From the NCBI RefSeq assembly GCF_003113495.2, contig NZ_CP084506.1, positions 2,046,001-2,110,000 on the forward strand: a DNA stretch of 64,000 nt. Reading direction: 5' to 3'. A program made the position numbers and the translations under genes. This document shows positions 18,590-29,744 of the stretch, one piece after another (positions within the stretch are counted from its first letter, which is position 1; each line of letters starts with the position of its first letter). The stretch comes from Edwardsiella tarda ATCC 15947 = NBRC 105688. GTDB lineage: Bacteria; Pseudomonadota; Gammaproteobacteria; Enterobacterales; Enterobacteriaceae. The notes beneath the pieces are model-generated. The model made no database searches and had not been told where the DNA came from. It saw nothing but the letters and a program-made list of their open reading frames with translations.

Positions 18590-20443
18590 ATGCGCGTGTT
18601 ATGGCGCTACATCGCCGGACTGTTCCGCTGGTGTTGGCGGATCCTCAACTTTATCCGCGAATTTATCCTGAACCTGTTCCTTCTCCTGCTGATCCTGGTC
18701 GGGGTCGGCATTTATTTACAACTGCAAGACAAGCCCGCCGCCCCCGCCAGTAAGGGTGCGCTACTGGTCGATCTCAATGGCGTGGTGGTCGACAATCCGA
18801 CCCTGAACAACAAGTTCGGCCAGTTGGGACGCGAATTGTTGGGGATGCGTGGCAATACCCTGCAAGAAAACTCGCTGTTCGATCTGGTAGATACCCTGCG
18901 TCAGGCCAAGGACGATGCCAATATCACCGGGCTGGTGCTCTCCCTGAATAACTTCGTCGGTGCCGATCAGCCGTCGCTGCGTTACCTCGGCAAGGCCTTA
19001 AGCGAGTTCCGCGCCAGCGGCAAGCCGATCATTGCGGTAGGCGAAAGCTACAGCCAGGCGCAATACTTCCTGGCCAGCTATGCCGACAAGATCTACCTGT
19101 CGCCGCAAGGTAGCGTCGCCCTACAGGGGATGGCGACCAATAATCTCTACTATAAGAGTCTGTTGGATAAACTGGACGTCAGCACCCACATCTTCCGGGT
19201 CGGCACCTACAAGTCGGCGGTCGAACCGCTGATGCGTGACCAGATGTCGCCGCAGGCGCGTAGCGCCGACAGCCAGTGGTTGAACGGTATGTGGGATAAT
19301 TACCTCACCACCGTCGCCGCCAACCGCCACCTCTCGGTGCAGCAGCTCTTCCCCGGCGCCGATCAGCTCATCAAGGGGCTGCAGGCCACCGGCGGCGACA
19401 TGGCACAATACGCCGTGCTGCATCGCTGGGTCGATGGACTCGCGTCGCGCACCGAAGCCGAAGGGATCCTGGCGAAACAGTTTGGCTGGGACGCCCAGGC
19501 GCGCAATTATCGCCATATCAGCCTGTATGACTACCCGCTGAAAGCGCCGAAGTCCGGCAAGGGGCAGATCGCGGTGATCTTCGCCAGCGGCGCGATCATC
19601 GATGGCGAAGCGACGCCGGGCAGCGTCGGCGGCGATACCACCGCCAACCAGATCCGCCAGGCTCGTCTCGATCCGGCGATCCGGGCGATCATTCTGCGCG
19701 TCAACAGCCCTGGCGGCAGCGTCACCGCCTCCGAGGAGATCCGCAGCGAACTGGCCGCCGCCCGGAGTGCCGGTAAGCCGGTGGTCGTCTCCATGGGCGG
19801 CCTGGCAGCCTCCGGTGGCTACTGGATCTCGACCCCGGCTAACTACATCATCGCCAGCCCGACGACCCTCACCGGTTCGATCGGCATCTTCGGGGTGATC
19901 AACACCTTCGAGAAACCGCTGAACAAGTTGGGGGTTTACACCGATGGCGTCGCCACCTCATCGCTGGCCGACACCGCCCTCACCAAGGCGCTGCCACAAA
20001 GCGTCAGCGATCTGATGCAGCTGACCATTGCCAACGGCTATCAACGCTTCATCAATCTGGTGGCTGAAGCCCGCCACAAGACACCGGAGCAGGTCGATCA
20101 GATCGCCCAGGGCCGTGTCTGGCTCGGCATCGACGCCAAGGCCAATGGCCTGGTCGATCAGTTGGGTGACTTCGACGATGCCGTCACCAAGGCCGCGCAA
20201 TTGGCCGGGATCAAGCAACCGCGCTTGCAGTGGTATGTCGATACACCGAGCGTCGGCGAGATGCTACTCAGCCAGTTAACCGGTTCGGTGCAGGCGTCGT
20301 TACCGCAGGCCTTGCAGGGCGTGGTACCCGCCTCGTTGCTCCAACTGTCGCGCCAGATCGCGGCGCAGAGCGACTGGGTTGCCTCGCTCAACGATCCCCA
20401 GCAGCGCTATGCGCTCTGCCTGACCTGTAGCGAAATTCGCTAG
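18590..20443 (+). CDS. sppA: Signal peptide peptidase SppA (protease IV)
   Basis: SppA is an inner-membrane serine protease that degrades cleaved signal peptides on the periplasmic side. The 617-residue protein has one N-terminal transmembrane helix (about residues 25-45) followed by two tandem ClpP-like domains. The catalytic dyad is visible: Lys208 in RVGTYKSAVEP and Ser408 in SMGGLAASGGYW, one residue off the E. coli numbering. It is the large two-domain form of Gram-negative bacteria. A TGGAG site precedes the ATG. Confidence 0.97.
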   Translation: MRVLWRYIAGLFRWCWRILNFIREFILNLFLLLLILVGVGIYLQLQDKPAAPASKGALLVDLNGVVVDNPTLNNKFGQLGRELLGMRGNTLQENSLFDLVDTLRQAKDDANITGLVLSLNNFVGADQPSLRYLGKALSEFRASGKPIIAVGESYSQAQYFLASYADKIYLSPQGSVALQGMATNNLYYKSLLDKLDVSTHIFRVGTYKSAVEPLMRDQMSPQARSADSQWLNGMWDNYLTTVAANRHLSVQQLFPGADQLIKGLQATGGDMAQYAVLHRWVDGLASRTEAEGILAKQFGWDAQARNYRHISLYDYPLKAPKSGKGQIAVIFASGAIIDGEATPGSVGGDTTANQIRQARLDPAIRAIILRVNSPGGSVTASEEIRSELAAARSAGKPVVVSMGGLAASGGYWISTPANYIIASPTTLTGSIGIFGVINTFEKPLNKLGVYTDGVATSSLADTALTKALPQSVSDLMQLTIANGYQRFINLVAEARHKTPEQVDQIAQGRVWLGIDAKANGLVDQLGDFDDAVTKAAQLAGIKQPRLQWYVDTPSVGEMLLSQLTGSVQASLPQALQGVVPASLLQLSRQIAAQSDWVASLNDPQQRYALCLTCSEIR

Positions 20444-20747
20444 CCCTCCCCGCCGGGGCGCTCATCACACGGATGACCGCTCCGGCTTCTTCACGCTTCA
20501 CGCTTCACCTCGATTGCACCACACGCGGCGAAGTAGGCGTGCGGCCGATGAACGCCCCTGTTCGCGGGTTCTTATTCCGCCCGCACGGAGCGTGGATCTC
20601 GATTGGCGCCGACAAGATAGCGATACTCGCTCCCAGATCGGGGTTAAATCACGCCCAAGGACGCCCCTCTCCTTTTTTTCTGCCGTATTATCCCTATAAT
20701 CCACGCATCGTTGCGCATACGCGCCCAGTAACGGCGAATTTTCTGTC
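20444..20747 (+). promoter_or_regulatory. sppA-ansA intergenic region with candidate ansA promoter
   Basis: The 304-base gap has no gene. A perfect TATAAT (20695-20700) preceded by a T-rich stretch near -35 lies 48 bases upstream of the ansA ATG and is a plausible promoter for ansA-pncA. The -35 match is poor. Confidence 0.35.
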
Positions 20748-21764
<1,017 letters not shown>

Positions 21765-21819
21765 AGCGCCCATCACCGAGTAGGCCGGCTCTAGTCACAC
21801 AACCATGGGAGAAAGACCG

Positions 21820-22455
21820 ATGTCCGCCGCACTTTTGCTGATCGATCTACAGAATGATTTTTGTCCCCAGGGCGCCCTGGCGGTGCCTCGGGGCGATGAG
21901 GTCATCCCCGTGGCCCTACAGGCCGTCGAGCTAGCACAGCGGGACGGCGTCCCGGTGATCGCGACCCAGGATTGGCACCCCGCCGATCACGGTAGCTTCG
22001 CCAGCCAAAGCGGCGGCCAGATCGGTGCCCTGGGCAAGCTGAACGGCCTGCCGCAAGTGTGGTGGCCGGATCACTGCATACAGAACACCATCGGCGCCGC
22101 CTTCCACCCCATGCTGCGCGATACCGCCTTCGACTTCGTGGTGCACAAGGGTAGCGATGCGACGATCGATAGCTATAGCGCCTTCTTCGACAACGGCCAA
22201 CGCGCCGCCACGGCGCTGCATGGCTGGCTGCAACAGCACGGCATCACCCATCTGTGGCTACTGGGACTGGCGACGGACTACTGTGTGAAGTTTTCGGTCT
22301 TAGACGCCCTGCGTCTGGGCTATGCCGTCACGGTGATCCAAGACGGGTGTCGCGGGGTCGATCTCGCGCCGGGCGATAGCGAACGAGCCTTGGCAGAGAT
22401 GCAGGCCGCCGGCGCGACGCTGAGCACGTTAAGCGAGATCGACAGCCTGCGTTGA
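21820..22455 (+). CDS. pncA: Nicotinamidase/pyrazinamidase
   Basis: PncA deamidates nicotinamide to nicotinate for NAD salvage. The protein of 211 residues has the isochorismatase-like fold. The catalytic aspartate is in LLIDLQNDFC, the metal-binding residues in QDWHPADHGSFA, the lysine in VVHKGSD, and the nucleophilic cysteine in GLATDYCVKF. I take the second ATG (21820), which has GGGAG 8-9 bases upstream and matches the family N-terminus; the ATG at 21805 would add five residues. It is probably co-transcribed with ansA. Confidence 0.96.
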   Translation: MSAALLLIDLQNDFCPQGALAVPRGDEVIPVALQAVELAQRDGVPVIATQDWHPADHGSFASQSGGQIGALGKLNGLPQVWWPDHCIQNTIGAAFHPMLRDTAFDFVVHKGSDATIDSYSAFFDNGQRAATALHGWLQQHGITHLWLLGLATDYCVKFSVLDALRLGYAVTVIQDGCRGVDLAPGDSERALAEMQAAGATLSTLSEIDSLR

Positions 22456-22557
22456 TCCCCCCTGCCGCGCCCGCGACGGCGCGGCAGCGCTCCCTCCAGG
22501 CGATATACTCGAAACGGCGCGAGGGGGAGGCAAGAGGTTACCCCCTTGCGCTGCCGC

Positions 22558-22836
22558 TTACTCGATGCGACGTATCGCCAAGTCGGCCTCAGGCGAGGCG
22601 AACTGCGCCTTGAGCGCCTGCTTACTCTTCATCTCGATCTCGCCCCGGGTGTTCACCGTCAGATGCTCCGCCTGGTGATTATGCCGCGACTGATAAAGCA
22701 TCACGATCTGCATCGCCTGTGCACGCTGCGCCTCACTCAGGCGACTCCCCTCAGGCCAACGCCCTAATTCCACCGCGCTCAGCAAGCGCTGATAGACATC
22801 ATCGTTCATTATTGAGAGCAAGCGCTCAATATCCAT
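22558..22836 (-). CDS. yeaC: YeaC family protein (DUF1315)
   Basis: This 92-residue soluble protein of unknown function matches E. coli YeaC along its length: VYQRLLSAVELGRWPEG, then VMLYQSRHNHQAEHLT and GEIEMKSKQALK. There are no catalytic motifs, signal peptide or membrane segments. A GAGGAA ribosome binding site precedes the start. It lies downstream of msrB on the same strand, 69 bases apart, and the pair may be co-transcribed. Confidence 0.88.
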   Translation of the reverse strand: MDIERLLSIMNDDVYQRLLSAVELGRWPEGSRLSEAQRAQAMQIVMLYQSRHNHQAEHLTVNTRGEIEMKSKQALKAQFASPEADLAIRRIE

Positions 22837-22905
22837 AATTCCTCACCAATATCTACTTTGCTGAATCGCTTCACCCTGTTATTATCCTTAACAGACATCA
22901 CGACG

Positions 22906-23316
22906 CTAACCCGCAGTCCAACTGCCATCATCGGCAGCGTGGAAGTGCAACGCGGCAGAGTTGACGCAATAACGCTCGCCCGTCGGCGCCGGGCCATCGG
23001 GAAACAGGTGGCCTAAGTGCGCATCGCAGTGTGCGCAGCGGATCTCGGTGCGCCGCATGTGATGCGAATTGTCATCCAGATAACGGATGGCATCGGGCTG
23101 GTAGGGGCGAAAGAAGCTCGGCCAGCCGCACCCCGACTCATATTTGCTGTCGGAGTAGAATAAGGGGCTGTTGCAACACAGGCAGTGGTAGACGCCCTCC
23201 TGCTGATTGTAGAGCAGCTTGCCGCTGAAGGGCGGTTCGGTGCCACGCTCATGAGTCACATAGCGTTGCATCTCGGTTAATTGAGGTGGGGACAAGGAGT
23301 GGTTCTCTTTAGCCAT
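22906..23316 (-). CDS. msrB: Peptide methionine-(R)-S-oxide reductase MsrB
   Basis: MsrB repairs the R epimer of methionine sulfoxide in proteins using thioredoxin. The 136-residue product starts at [13 protein letters not shown]; the open frame continues 21 codons upstream but the homologous start is here. Two zinc-binding pairs, CLCC and CAHC, frame the fold, GCGWPSFF is conserved, and the catalytic cysteine is in [11 protein letters not shown]. It is divergent from gapA, the same arrangement as in E. coli. Confidence 0.96.
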   Translation of the reverse strand: MAKENHSLSPPQLTEMQRYVTHERGTEPPFSGKLLYNQQEGVYHCLCCNSPLFYSDSKYESGCGWPSFFRPYQPDAIRYLDDNSHHMRRTEIRCAHCDAHLGHLFPDGPAPTGERYCVNSAALHFHAADDGSWTAG

Positions 23317-23450
23317 GTTATGGTCCGCGGTCTTGAGCCGAATGGATGGATGACACAGAAAGATTATGCAATCCAACATAACAAACAGTTAACAATAGAT
23401 CAGCATCATTTGGTCTAAACTGGATGGCTGGAGCGCGGCGAGCGGCAACA

Positions 23451-23470
23451 TTTGTGATGTACATCACAAA
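23451..23470. promoter_or_regulatory. Perfect palindromic CRP site between msrB and gapA
   Basis: TTTGTGATGTACATCACAAA is a perfect 20-base palindrome containing TGTGA-N6-TCACA, an ideal CRP core. It lies 135 bases upstream of msrB and 206 bases upstream of gapA in their shared 359-base control region. E. coli gapA is known to have several promoters with cAMP-CRP input. Confidence 0.75.
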
Positions 23471-23604
23471 GAGACCGCACGCAGGCTTGAGACGGCTTCT
23501 CCCGTCCCCATGTATGATGGGATACGGTGAGTTAGGTATCGTGGGCGCTATCTGCGCAGTCGCCTGGCGGCTTTGACGTATAGCAACAATTGACACGATT
23601 CCGC

Positions 23605-23632
23605 TTGACGCTCCATAAGGTTTTTGTAATTT
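23605..23632 (+). promoter_or_regulatory. gapA proximal promoter
   Basis: TTGACG (23605-23610) is followed 16 bases later by TAATTT. The sequence from here to the gapA start is almost identical to the E. coli gapA P1 promoter and leader, which supports the assignment. Confidence 0.7.
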
Positions 23633-23663
23633 TACAGGCAACCTTTTATTCACTAACCAATAG

Positions 23664-24671
<1,008 letters not shown>

Positions 24672-24692
24672 GCGTCAGAGACTTGAATGACG

Positions 24693-24720
24693 AAAGGGCG
24701 ACGCAAGTCGCCCTTTTTTA
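24693..24720 (+). terminator. gapA intrinsic terminator
   Basis: The stem AAAGGGCGAC/GTCGCCCTTT with a GCAA tetraloop runs into six or more T residues, 21 bases after the gapA stop. Confidence 0.95.
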
Positions 24721-24920
24721 TGCTGCCCCGCCCCTGCTCTACTGACGCCTCACCCCGGTTCACTCGACATACGGTTTACGCAACGTCACCCGACTCAACG
24801 CCCGGGTAGACTCGCCTGTGCGTGCTCCGCAGGGCGGCAACGGCGGGTGAACACTCCGCCGCGACGGGGAGACGGACGCCCCTCCCTAACGCTCGGCTAA
24901 ACGCCGCTCACCGCCACGGT

Positions 24921-25343
24921 TTAGCGCCGTTTCCTTGTTTCATCCACCACCGGCTCGCCATCCTCTTTATTAAACGCCCCCTGCTGCGCCGTGGGCAAAA
25001 TCTCCAACACACGCTCCGAGGGGCGACACAGACGCGCCCCCAGCGGGGTCACCACGATCGGCCGGTTAATCAGGATGGGATGGCTTAACATCGCGTCGAT
25101 CAGTTGCGCGTCGCTCAGTCGTTCGTCCGCCAAGCCTAAGGTCTCGTAGGGCTCGACATTCTGGCGTAGCAACGCCCGTACCGAGATCCCCAGCGCGGCG
25201 ATCAAGCCGAGCAACTCCGCGCGCGACGGCGGCGTCTCCAGGTAGTGGATGATGGTCGGTTCCACGCCACTGTTGCGGATCATCGCTAAGGTGTTGCGCG
25301 AGGTGCCGCAGGCCGGGTTGTGATAAATCGTAATCGTATTCAT
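24921..25343 (-). CDS. arsC: Arsenate reductase, glutaredoxin-coupled (ArsC)
   Basis: ArsC reduces arsenate to arsenite using glutathione and glutaredoxin. The 140-residue protein matches the plasmid R773/E. coli ArsC type rather than the YfgD type. It has HNPACGTSRNT with the catalytic Cys12, HYLETPP, and the HPILINRPIVVTPLG block containing a substrate-binding arginine. GAGAGGG is the ribosome binding site. No arsR regulator or arsB efflux gene is adjacent, so arsenite export must be encoded elsewhere. It sits in accessory DNA between gapA and the fimbrial operon; an approx. 200-base gap on its upstream side holds no gene. Confidence 0.95.
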   Translation of the reverse strand: MNTITIYHNPACGTSRNTLAMIRNSGVEPTIIHYLETPPSRAELLGLIAALGISVRALLRQNVEPYETLGLADERLSDAQLIDAMLSHPILINRPIVVTPLGARLCRPSERVLEILPTAQQGAFNKEDGEPVVDETRKRR

Positions 25344-25559
25344 AGCCCTCTCTCATGACCAGGTCAGGGGCGTCATCGCCTCATCGCGTTTATTCAGATA
25401 AATAGTCCATAGGGATCATTACCTATGTTTAGCATGATAGGAGGCCTTAACACCAGCGAGCAATGGGGCGACACGCTGGCGCTAAGGGGACCGAGCGGCA
25501 CGCGCCATGCCGCAGCGGCCAGGCCGAGGCCTGATGTGGGCCCTGCCCGACGACCTGGC

Positions 25560-26711
25560 TCAAAGATAGGTGACCGTGTAGGTCAATTGGGCGCGGATTT
25601 TACCCCCCTTCAGCGCCGCCCCGGTGCGGATCAGGCGGGCAGCCAAGCGATAAACGAAATCGGTGGAGTCATAGGCGCCGACGGGGGGAGAGGGCTCGGC
25701 AACCAACTCGGCCACCCCGTTAGCTAACGCCAGAGGCTGATAGCTGCCGCTACCATTATTCCACCCTAATTGAATAGCGAGACCGATGGCAGCATCCTCC
25801 CCCTGTTCAATAGCGATCACGCCGTTGTTGCTATCCAGCACCGCAGTCTGTGGCGACAGAGTCAGCTTCACACGGCTAGGCGTGGTGTGCACATCCCTCA
25901 CCTCGGCGAGTATCGCGTTAGGATCTGACGCCGTCGATTCGGCATAGTCGCCATTATTACGGTGGCTACGGGTGAAGGCGCTGCATCGATGCAGCGTCAC
26001 CGGTGCCGCCAGCCACTCGCTGGTCGCGCCGAGCGCCGGGAAGTCGGCCCCTAATTGCTTGGGAAAGGTATAGGTGTAGCGGTCATTCGCCACCTGGCAG
26101 GTCCCGGCGTGGATCATCAGGCGCATGTCGCCAATAAACTCGATCTCGGTTACCGGACTCCAGTCATCCGCCCCTCCGGTGGCGGCCTCGATGATCACCA
26201 TCGGCAGGTTACTACCACTGAAGCTTCCCCCCACGGGAACCGGGCCAGTCTTAATAAACTCGACGATGAACGACGTCTCCTCCGGCCCAATCGTGCTCGG
26301 ATTGTCTCTGGGGTAGGTGATCGTATAGTGGTTGCTCAACGATCCGAATATATCTCCCCTCATAGTGCGGAAGCGGACGCCTACCCCTGCGACGGGTGAC
26401 GCAATGAACTCCCCGTTGACGGACCAGTTCTTCTCATCCACCCGGAAGTTAACTTGCATACGACCGCTATGAACGCTGTCGGTGTTACAGCTTATGCTAT
26501 AGGGTAAGTCGCCATGCACTAACTGCCGATAGAACACCGTGCCGATCGGTGCATCCTCCCCGATGCTATAGTCTCCCCAGCCTAACGGCACCACGCGATG
26601 GTAGCCTCCCCCATAGCAAGACGCCCTAAGCGCTGGCGCCAGGCCCAGGAGCACCAACACCAACAGCAGGCGTGCCCAAAGCGCCAAGCGGGGTATGCGT
26701 TGTCGTCTCAT
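25560..26711 (-). CDS. Putative fimbrial tip adhesin/minor subunit
   Basis: This 383-residue secreted protein ends the fimbrial operon; its ATG overlaps the usher stop (ATGA). A signal peptide of about 30 residues precedes SCYGGGY. The length suggests two domains. The N-terminal ~200 residues would be the receptor-binding lectin-like part. The C-terminal part, with cysteines in HAGTCQV and LHRCSAF and ending in KIRAQLTYTVTYL, looks like a pilin domain for donor-strand exchange. No adhesin family is recognisable by eye, so the tip role is inferred from position, size and C-terminal pilin pattern. Confidence 0.7.
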   Translation of the reverse strand: MRRQRIPRLALWARLLLVLVLLGLAPALRASCYGGGYHRVVPLGWGDYSIGEDAPIGTVFYRQLVHGDLPYSISCNTDSVHSGRMQVNFRVDEKNWSVNGEFIASPVAGVGVRFRTMRGDIFGSLSNHYTITYPRDNPSTIGPEETSFIVEFIKTGPVPVGGSFSGSNLPMVIIEAATGGADDWSPVTEIEFIGDMRLMIHAGTCQVANDRYTYTFPKQLGADFPALGATSEWLAAPVTLHRCSAFTRSHRNNGDYAESTASDPNAILAEVRDVHTTPSRVKLTLSPQTAVLDSNNGVIAIEQGEDAAIGLAIQLGWNNGSGSYQPLALANGVAELVAEPSPPVGAYDSTDFVYRLAARLIRTGAALKGGKIRAQLTYTVTYL

Positions 26712-29700
26712 TGTGACCTCTCACAGCGGTAATGCTGACGTTGCGGCGTACTCGACTCAAGATCCTCGATCCGGTAAGGCAGCACGCAGGTACGCGCCTT
26801 GCCCTCCTCGCTCCAGGTCGCCAATAACTGCCCCTGAGTCTCGGTGACACGGGCATATAACAAGCCACCCTGCCCAACGATCCCCATGTTATTGCCCGCC
26901 TCATCGGTGATGGTACTGCCGAAGGGCAACCCCTGCTCCGCCGATGAGGGCAGCAGTAGCAACGCATAGCCATGCCGGGTGGCAAAGTCGGCCAGTACCA
27001 CCGCGCCGGCACGTGGCACCACACTCTGCATGGTCGAATCCATTTCCACATTCTCCACTCGGGTCGGGTCGAGGGTGACCAGGTTGCGTTGATAGACCGA
27101 GGAGAGCGGGATCGCCGCATTGCCCCAATAATCCAGTTGTAACCCTGGATAGCTGGTCACCTCGGCGCCTGCCGCCCCCGGTGCCGACGCCACGATATAG
27201 CCGTCGCTGCTATAAGGGGTAAAGGTCACCCCTCGCGGATGAGCCACCAACGCCCCGTTGAGCCCGGCGGATACGGTGCGGGTCTCGCTGCCAATGCTGG
27301 CGTTAGCCGACAGGCTGGTCCAGGGGGCGGTGTACTGGCCGTTGAGACTGCCCGTGGTGCCGCTGTAGTCGTTATGATCCACGCCGACGTTCCAGCTCAT
27401 CTGCTGGCGCTCGCCCAACGAGCCCGCTAACGACAGCTGCTCGCCGTAATGCCCCTCGCCATCGCGTGAGAAACCACTGCTCAGGCTTAACGGGTGCTGA
27501 TCGCCGAGGGCCACGCTGAAAGAGAGATAGAGATTGCTATCTTGTAAGCCATTCATCATCCGACTGCGCGAGGCGCTGAGCGACCAATTGACTCGCCGCC
27601 AGCCGCTCGACCAACCGAGCTGATACTGGAGATCGGCCCCGGTGCGGTGCCACCAGTGGCGCGCCAAGGCGCTGGCGGAGAGTTGCCCCCAGCCCGTCGG
27701 CAGATCTTGGCTCAGCGAGAGGCTAAAGCGACTCTTTTCGCGCCAGAGATAGACGGGATCGATGCCCACGCCACCATACCAATCGCGATAATCCATCGCC
27801 TGATCGAAGTCCAGGTAGTTCTGGGTAGAGAAGCGGTAGGCCGCCAAGGCGATGTAACTCCCGGTTTGGCGCAGAAACTTATTATAAGTGACACGGTAAC
27901 TTTGCCCGGTCAGCTCCTGGCTGCCGGTATGCGCATCCGAGTGGGTAACGTCGAACGCCCAAGCCCCGATCGGCGTGGAGAGCGCGCCTCCGCCGAGGAA
28001 GGCGCGATACCCCTCGCTCAGTTGCGTACCGCCGTACAGCGTCAGCAGGTTGCTAATCCCCTGCTGCCAGGTAAGCAGGTAGAGGGGCTGATCGCTGTGT
28101 TTCTGCGCGGTGCGGTAGCGGCCCGCCACCAGCTCGTAACGGAAGGCGCCGGGACGGAGCAACTCGGCTACCGCCGCATACGGCACCAGGCTGGTGCTCT
28201 CGCGCCCATCGGCCTCGCGCACCGTCACCTCCAGATCGCCGCCGTAGCCCATCGGGTAGAGATCGTCGATGACGAACTCGCCCGCCGGGACGCTGGTTTC
28301 ATAGATCAGGTTACCGTTCTGGCGCACCGTCACGCGCGCATTACCGCGCGCAATGCCCCGGATCTCCGGCGCATAGTCGCGGCGCGAGGCGGGCAACATC
28401 TGCTCATCGCTGACCAACGACACCCCGGTGTAGCCGAGGGTGTCGAAGAGCCGCCCCGAGGTGTAACCTTCGCCGACGAGCAGCCGCCCCCCCAGGGCGC
28501 CGATGTCGTGCTGGAGCCAAGTATTCAGGCTCTGATACTCGCTACCGCTGCCCGACTGGCGATTCAGCGAACCGTTGTGACGCAAATACCAACCGGCAAT
28601 GTTGAAGCCGCTGTTGATGCCTAGATACTGCGAGTTGTAGCTCATCCCATTGTTATGGGCGTAGTAGCTATTGAACGCGTAACCCAAGAAGGCGGCGGTG
28701 CTGCCATCCTGCCACAACGCGGGCGGGACATAGCCTCGGGCGCTGTGTTGCACATACTTCTGGGCAATATGGAGGGTGAGGCGTTGGCGGCCGGCATCGA
28801 ATTCCGCCGTCGCCGCCGGGATGGCTAAACTTACGGGGGTGCAGTCCGCCTCGGCCAACGCGTCGGCGTCGATCGCCTCGTCGGTCAGGTTGAGTTTACG
28901 CAGCAGCGCCGGGCTAAGGCAGATGTTAACCTCACCCCCCTCCTCCCCACGGCGCAGGATGACGCTCTCGCGCCCCACCTGCTCATCGTTGAGGTAAATA
29001 TCCGCCAGCCATTCGCCTGGCATCAGCCCACTCTCTTGATCGAACTGGCTGAGATCGGCGTTACCGGCATAGTACTGAAGAAAGGCCGTATTAAAGGCCA
29101 GATGCCCCCGGCGGCCAGCCGGATTGGCGGCCAACGCCGTGCCGCTATCGCCGTCAGCCGCCGAGGCGGAGGCTCGCGACGCCCCAGATTCCGCCGGATT
29201 GGCCGCCAGCGCCAGGCCACTCTCGCCGCCCGCCGCCGAGGTGGAGGCACGCGACGCCCCAGATTCCGCCGAGTTGGCCGCCAGCGCCAGGCCACTCTCG
29301 CCATCAGCCGCCGAGGCGGAGGCTCGCGACGCCCCAGATTCCGCCGGGTTGGCCGCCAGCGCCAGGCCACTCTCGCCGTCAGCCGCCGAGGCGGAGGCAC
29401 GCGACGCCCCAGATTTCGCCGGGTTGGCCGCCAGCGCCAGGCCACTCTCGCCGCCCGCCGCCGAGGCGGAGGCACGCGACGCCCCAGACTCTGCCGGGTT
29501 GGCCGCCAGCGCCAGGCCACTCTCGCCGCCCGCCGAGAATAATGACGCGGATGAGCGGGCAGACGCCAAGGCCATCGGTGGCGCCTCTTCCGCAGGCAAC
29601 GTCTGAGCCCGAGCGCGGGCCCACTCCGCGACCTCTGCGTGAGCAACACCGAGGCTGACTAACGGCAACAGGCAGCCCGTCGCCCATGGCCATAGCCAAT

Positions 29701-29725
29701 AAGCTAATACTTTTGCCTTGTGCAT
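26708..29725 (-). CDS. Outer-membrane fimbrial usher with N-terminal tandem repeats
   Basis: This is a FimD/PapC-family usher, the outer-membrane pore that polymerises chaperone-subunit complexes. The signal peptide (about residues 1-30) is followed by an unusual stretch of 25-residue repeats (residues 66-203) rich in Ala, Ser and Gly. Only then comes the canonical N-terminal domain, starting FNTAFLQYY near residue 209. The beta-barrel, with family blocks such as YAPEIRGIARGNARVTVRQNG, and the C-terminal domains follow. Total length is 1005 residues against roughly 830-880 for typical ushers; the repeats account for the excess. Frame and remaining sequence are intact. It is fourth in a five-gene operon. 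Confidence 0.95.
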   Translation of the reverse strand: MHKAKVLAYWLWPWATGCLLPLVSLGVAHAEVAEWARARAQTLPAEEAPPMALASARSSASLFSAGGESGLALAANPAESGASRASASAAGGESGLALAANPAKSGASRASASAADGESGLALAANPAESGASRASASAADGESGLALAANSAESGASRASTSAAGGESGLALAANPAESGASRASASAADGDSGTALAANPAGRRGHLAFNTAFLQYYAGNADLSQFDQESGLMPGEWLADIYLNDEQVGRESVILRRGEEGGEVNICLSPALLRKLNLTDEAIDADALAEADCTPVSLAIPAATAEFDAGRQRLTLHIAQKYVQHSARGYVPPALWQDGSTAAFLGYAFNSYYAHNNGMSYNSQYLGINSGFNIAGWYLRHNGSLNRQSGSGSEYQSLNTWLQHDIGALGGRLLVGEGYTSGRLFDTLGYTGVSLVSDEQMLPASRRDYAPEIRGIARGNARVTVRQNGNLIYETSVPAGEFVIDDLYPMGYGGDLEVTVREADGRESTSLVPYAAVAELLRPGAFRYELVAGRYRTAQKHSDQPLYLLTWQQGISNLLTLYGGTQLSEGYRAFLGGGALSTPIGAWAFDVTHSDAHTGSQELTGQSYRVTYNKFLRQTGSYIALAAYRFSTQNYLDFDQAMDYRDWYGGVGIDPVYLWREKSRFSLSLSQDLPTGWGQLSASALARHWWHRTGADLQYQLGWSSGWRRVNWSLSASRSRMMNGLQDSNLYLSFSVALGDQHPLSLSSGFSRDGEGHYGEQLSLAGSLGERQQMSWNVGVDHNDYSGTTGSLNGQYTAPWTSLSANASIGSETRTVSAGLNGALVAHPRGVTFTPYSSDGYIVASAPGAAGAEVTSYPGLQLDYWGNAAIPLSSVYQRNLVTLDPTRVENVEMDSTMQSVVPRAGAVVLADFATRHGYALLLLPSSAEQGLPFGSTITDEAGNNMGIVGQGGLLYARVTETQGQLLATWSEEGKARTCVLPYRIEDLESSTPQRQHYRCERSQ
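29117..29530 (-). repeat. 75-bp coding tandem repeat, five full copies plus one partial
   Basis: The segment GCCAGGCCAC recurs at 29211, 29286, 29361, 29436 and 29511, exactly 75 bases apart. Each unit encodes 25 residues with the core SGLALAANPAESGASRASAS. Five full copies span 29156-29530. A sixth, degenerate part-copy (DGDSGTALAANPA) joins the usher N-terminal domain. Copies differ at few positions (Glu/Lys, Pro/Ser, Gly/Asp), a pattern that implies recent expansion. Unit length is a multiple of three, so copy-number change keeps the frame. Confidence 0.97.
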
Positions 29726-29744
29726 GTTTTGCCTCGATCAGCGA

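Noticed and set aside
29117..29530. A CRISPR array
   Set aside because: The unit is 75 bp with no unique spacers, the copies are contiguous, coding and in frame with the usher, and no cas genes are present.
29036..29649. Three 160-208-codon frames over the usher repeat region on both strands
   Set aside because: They are created by the 75-bp periodicity, which keeps all frames open; the usher frame is the only one with a coherent protein.
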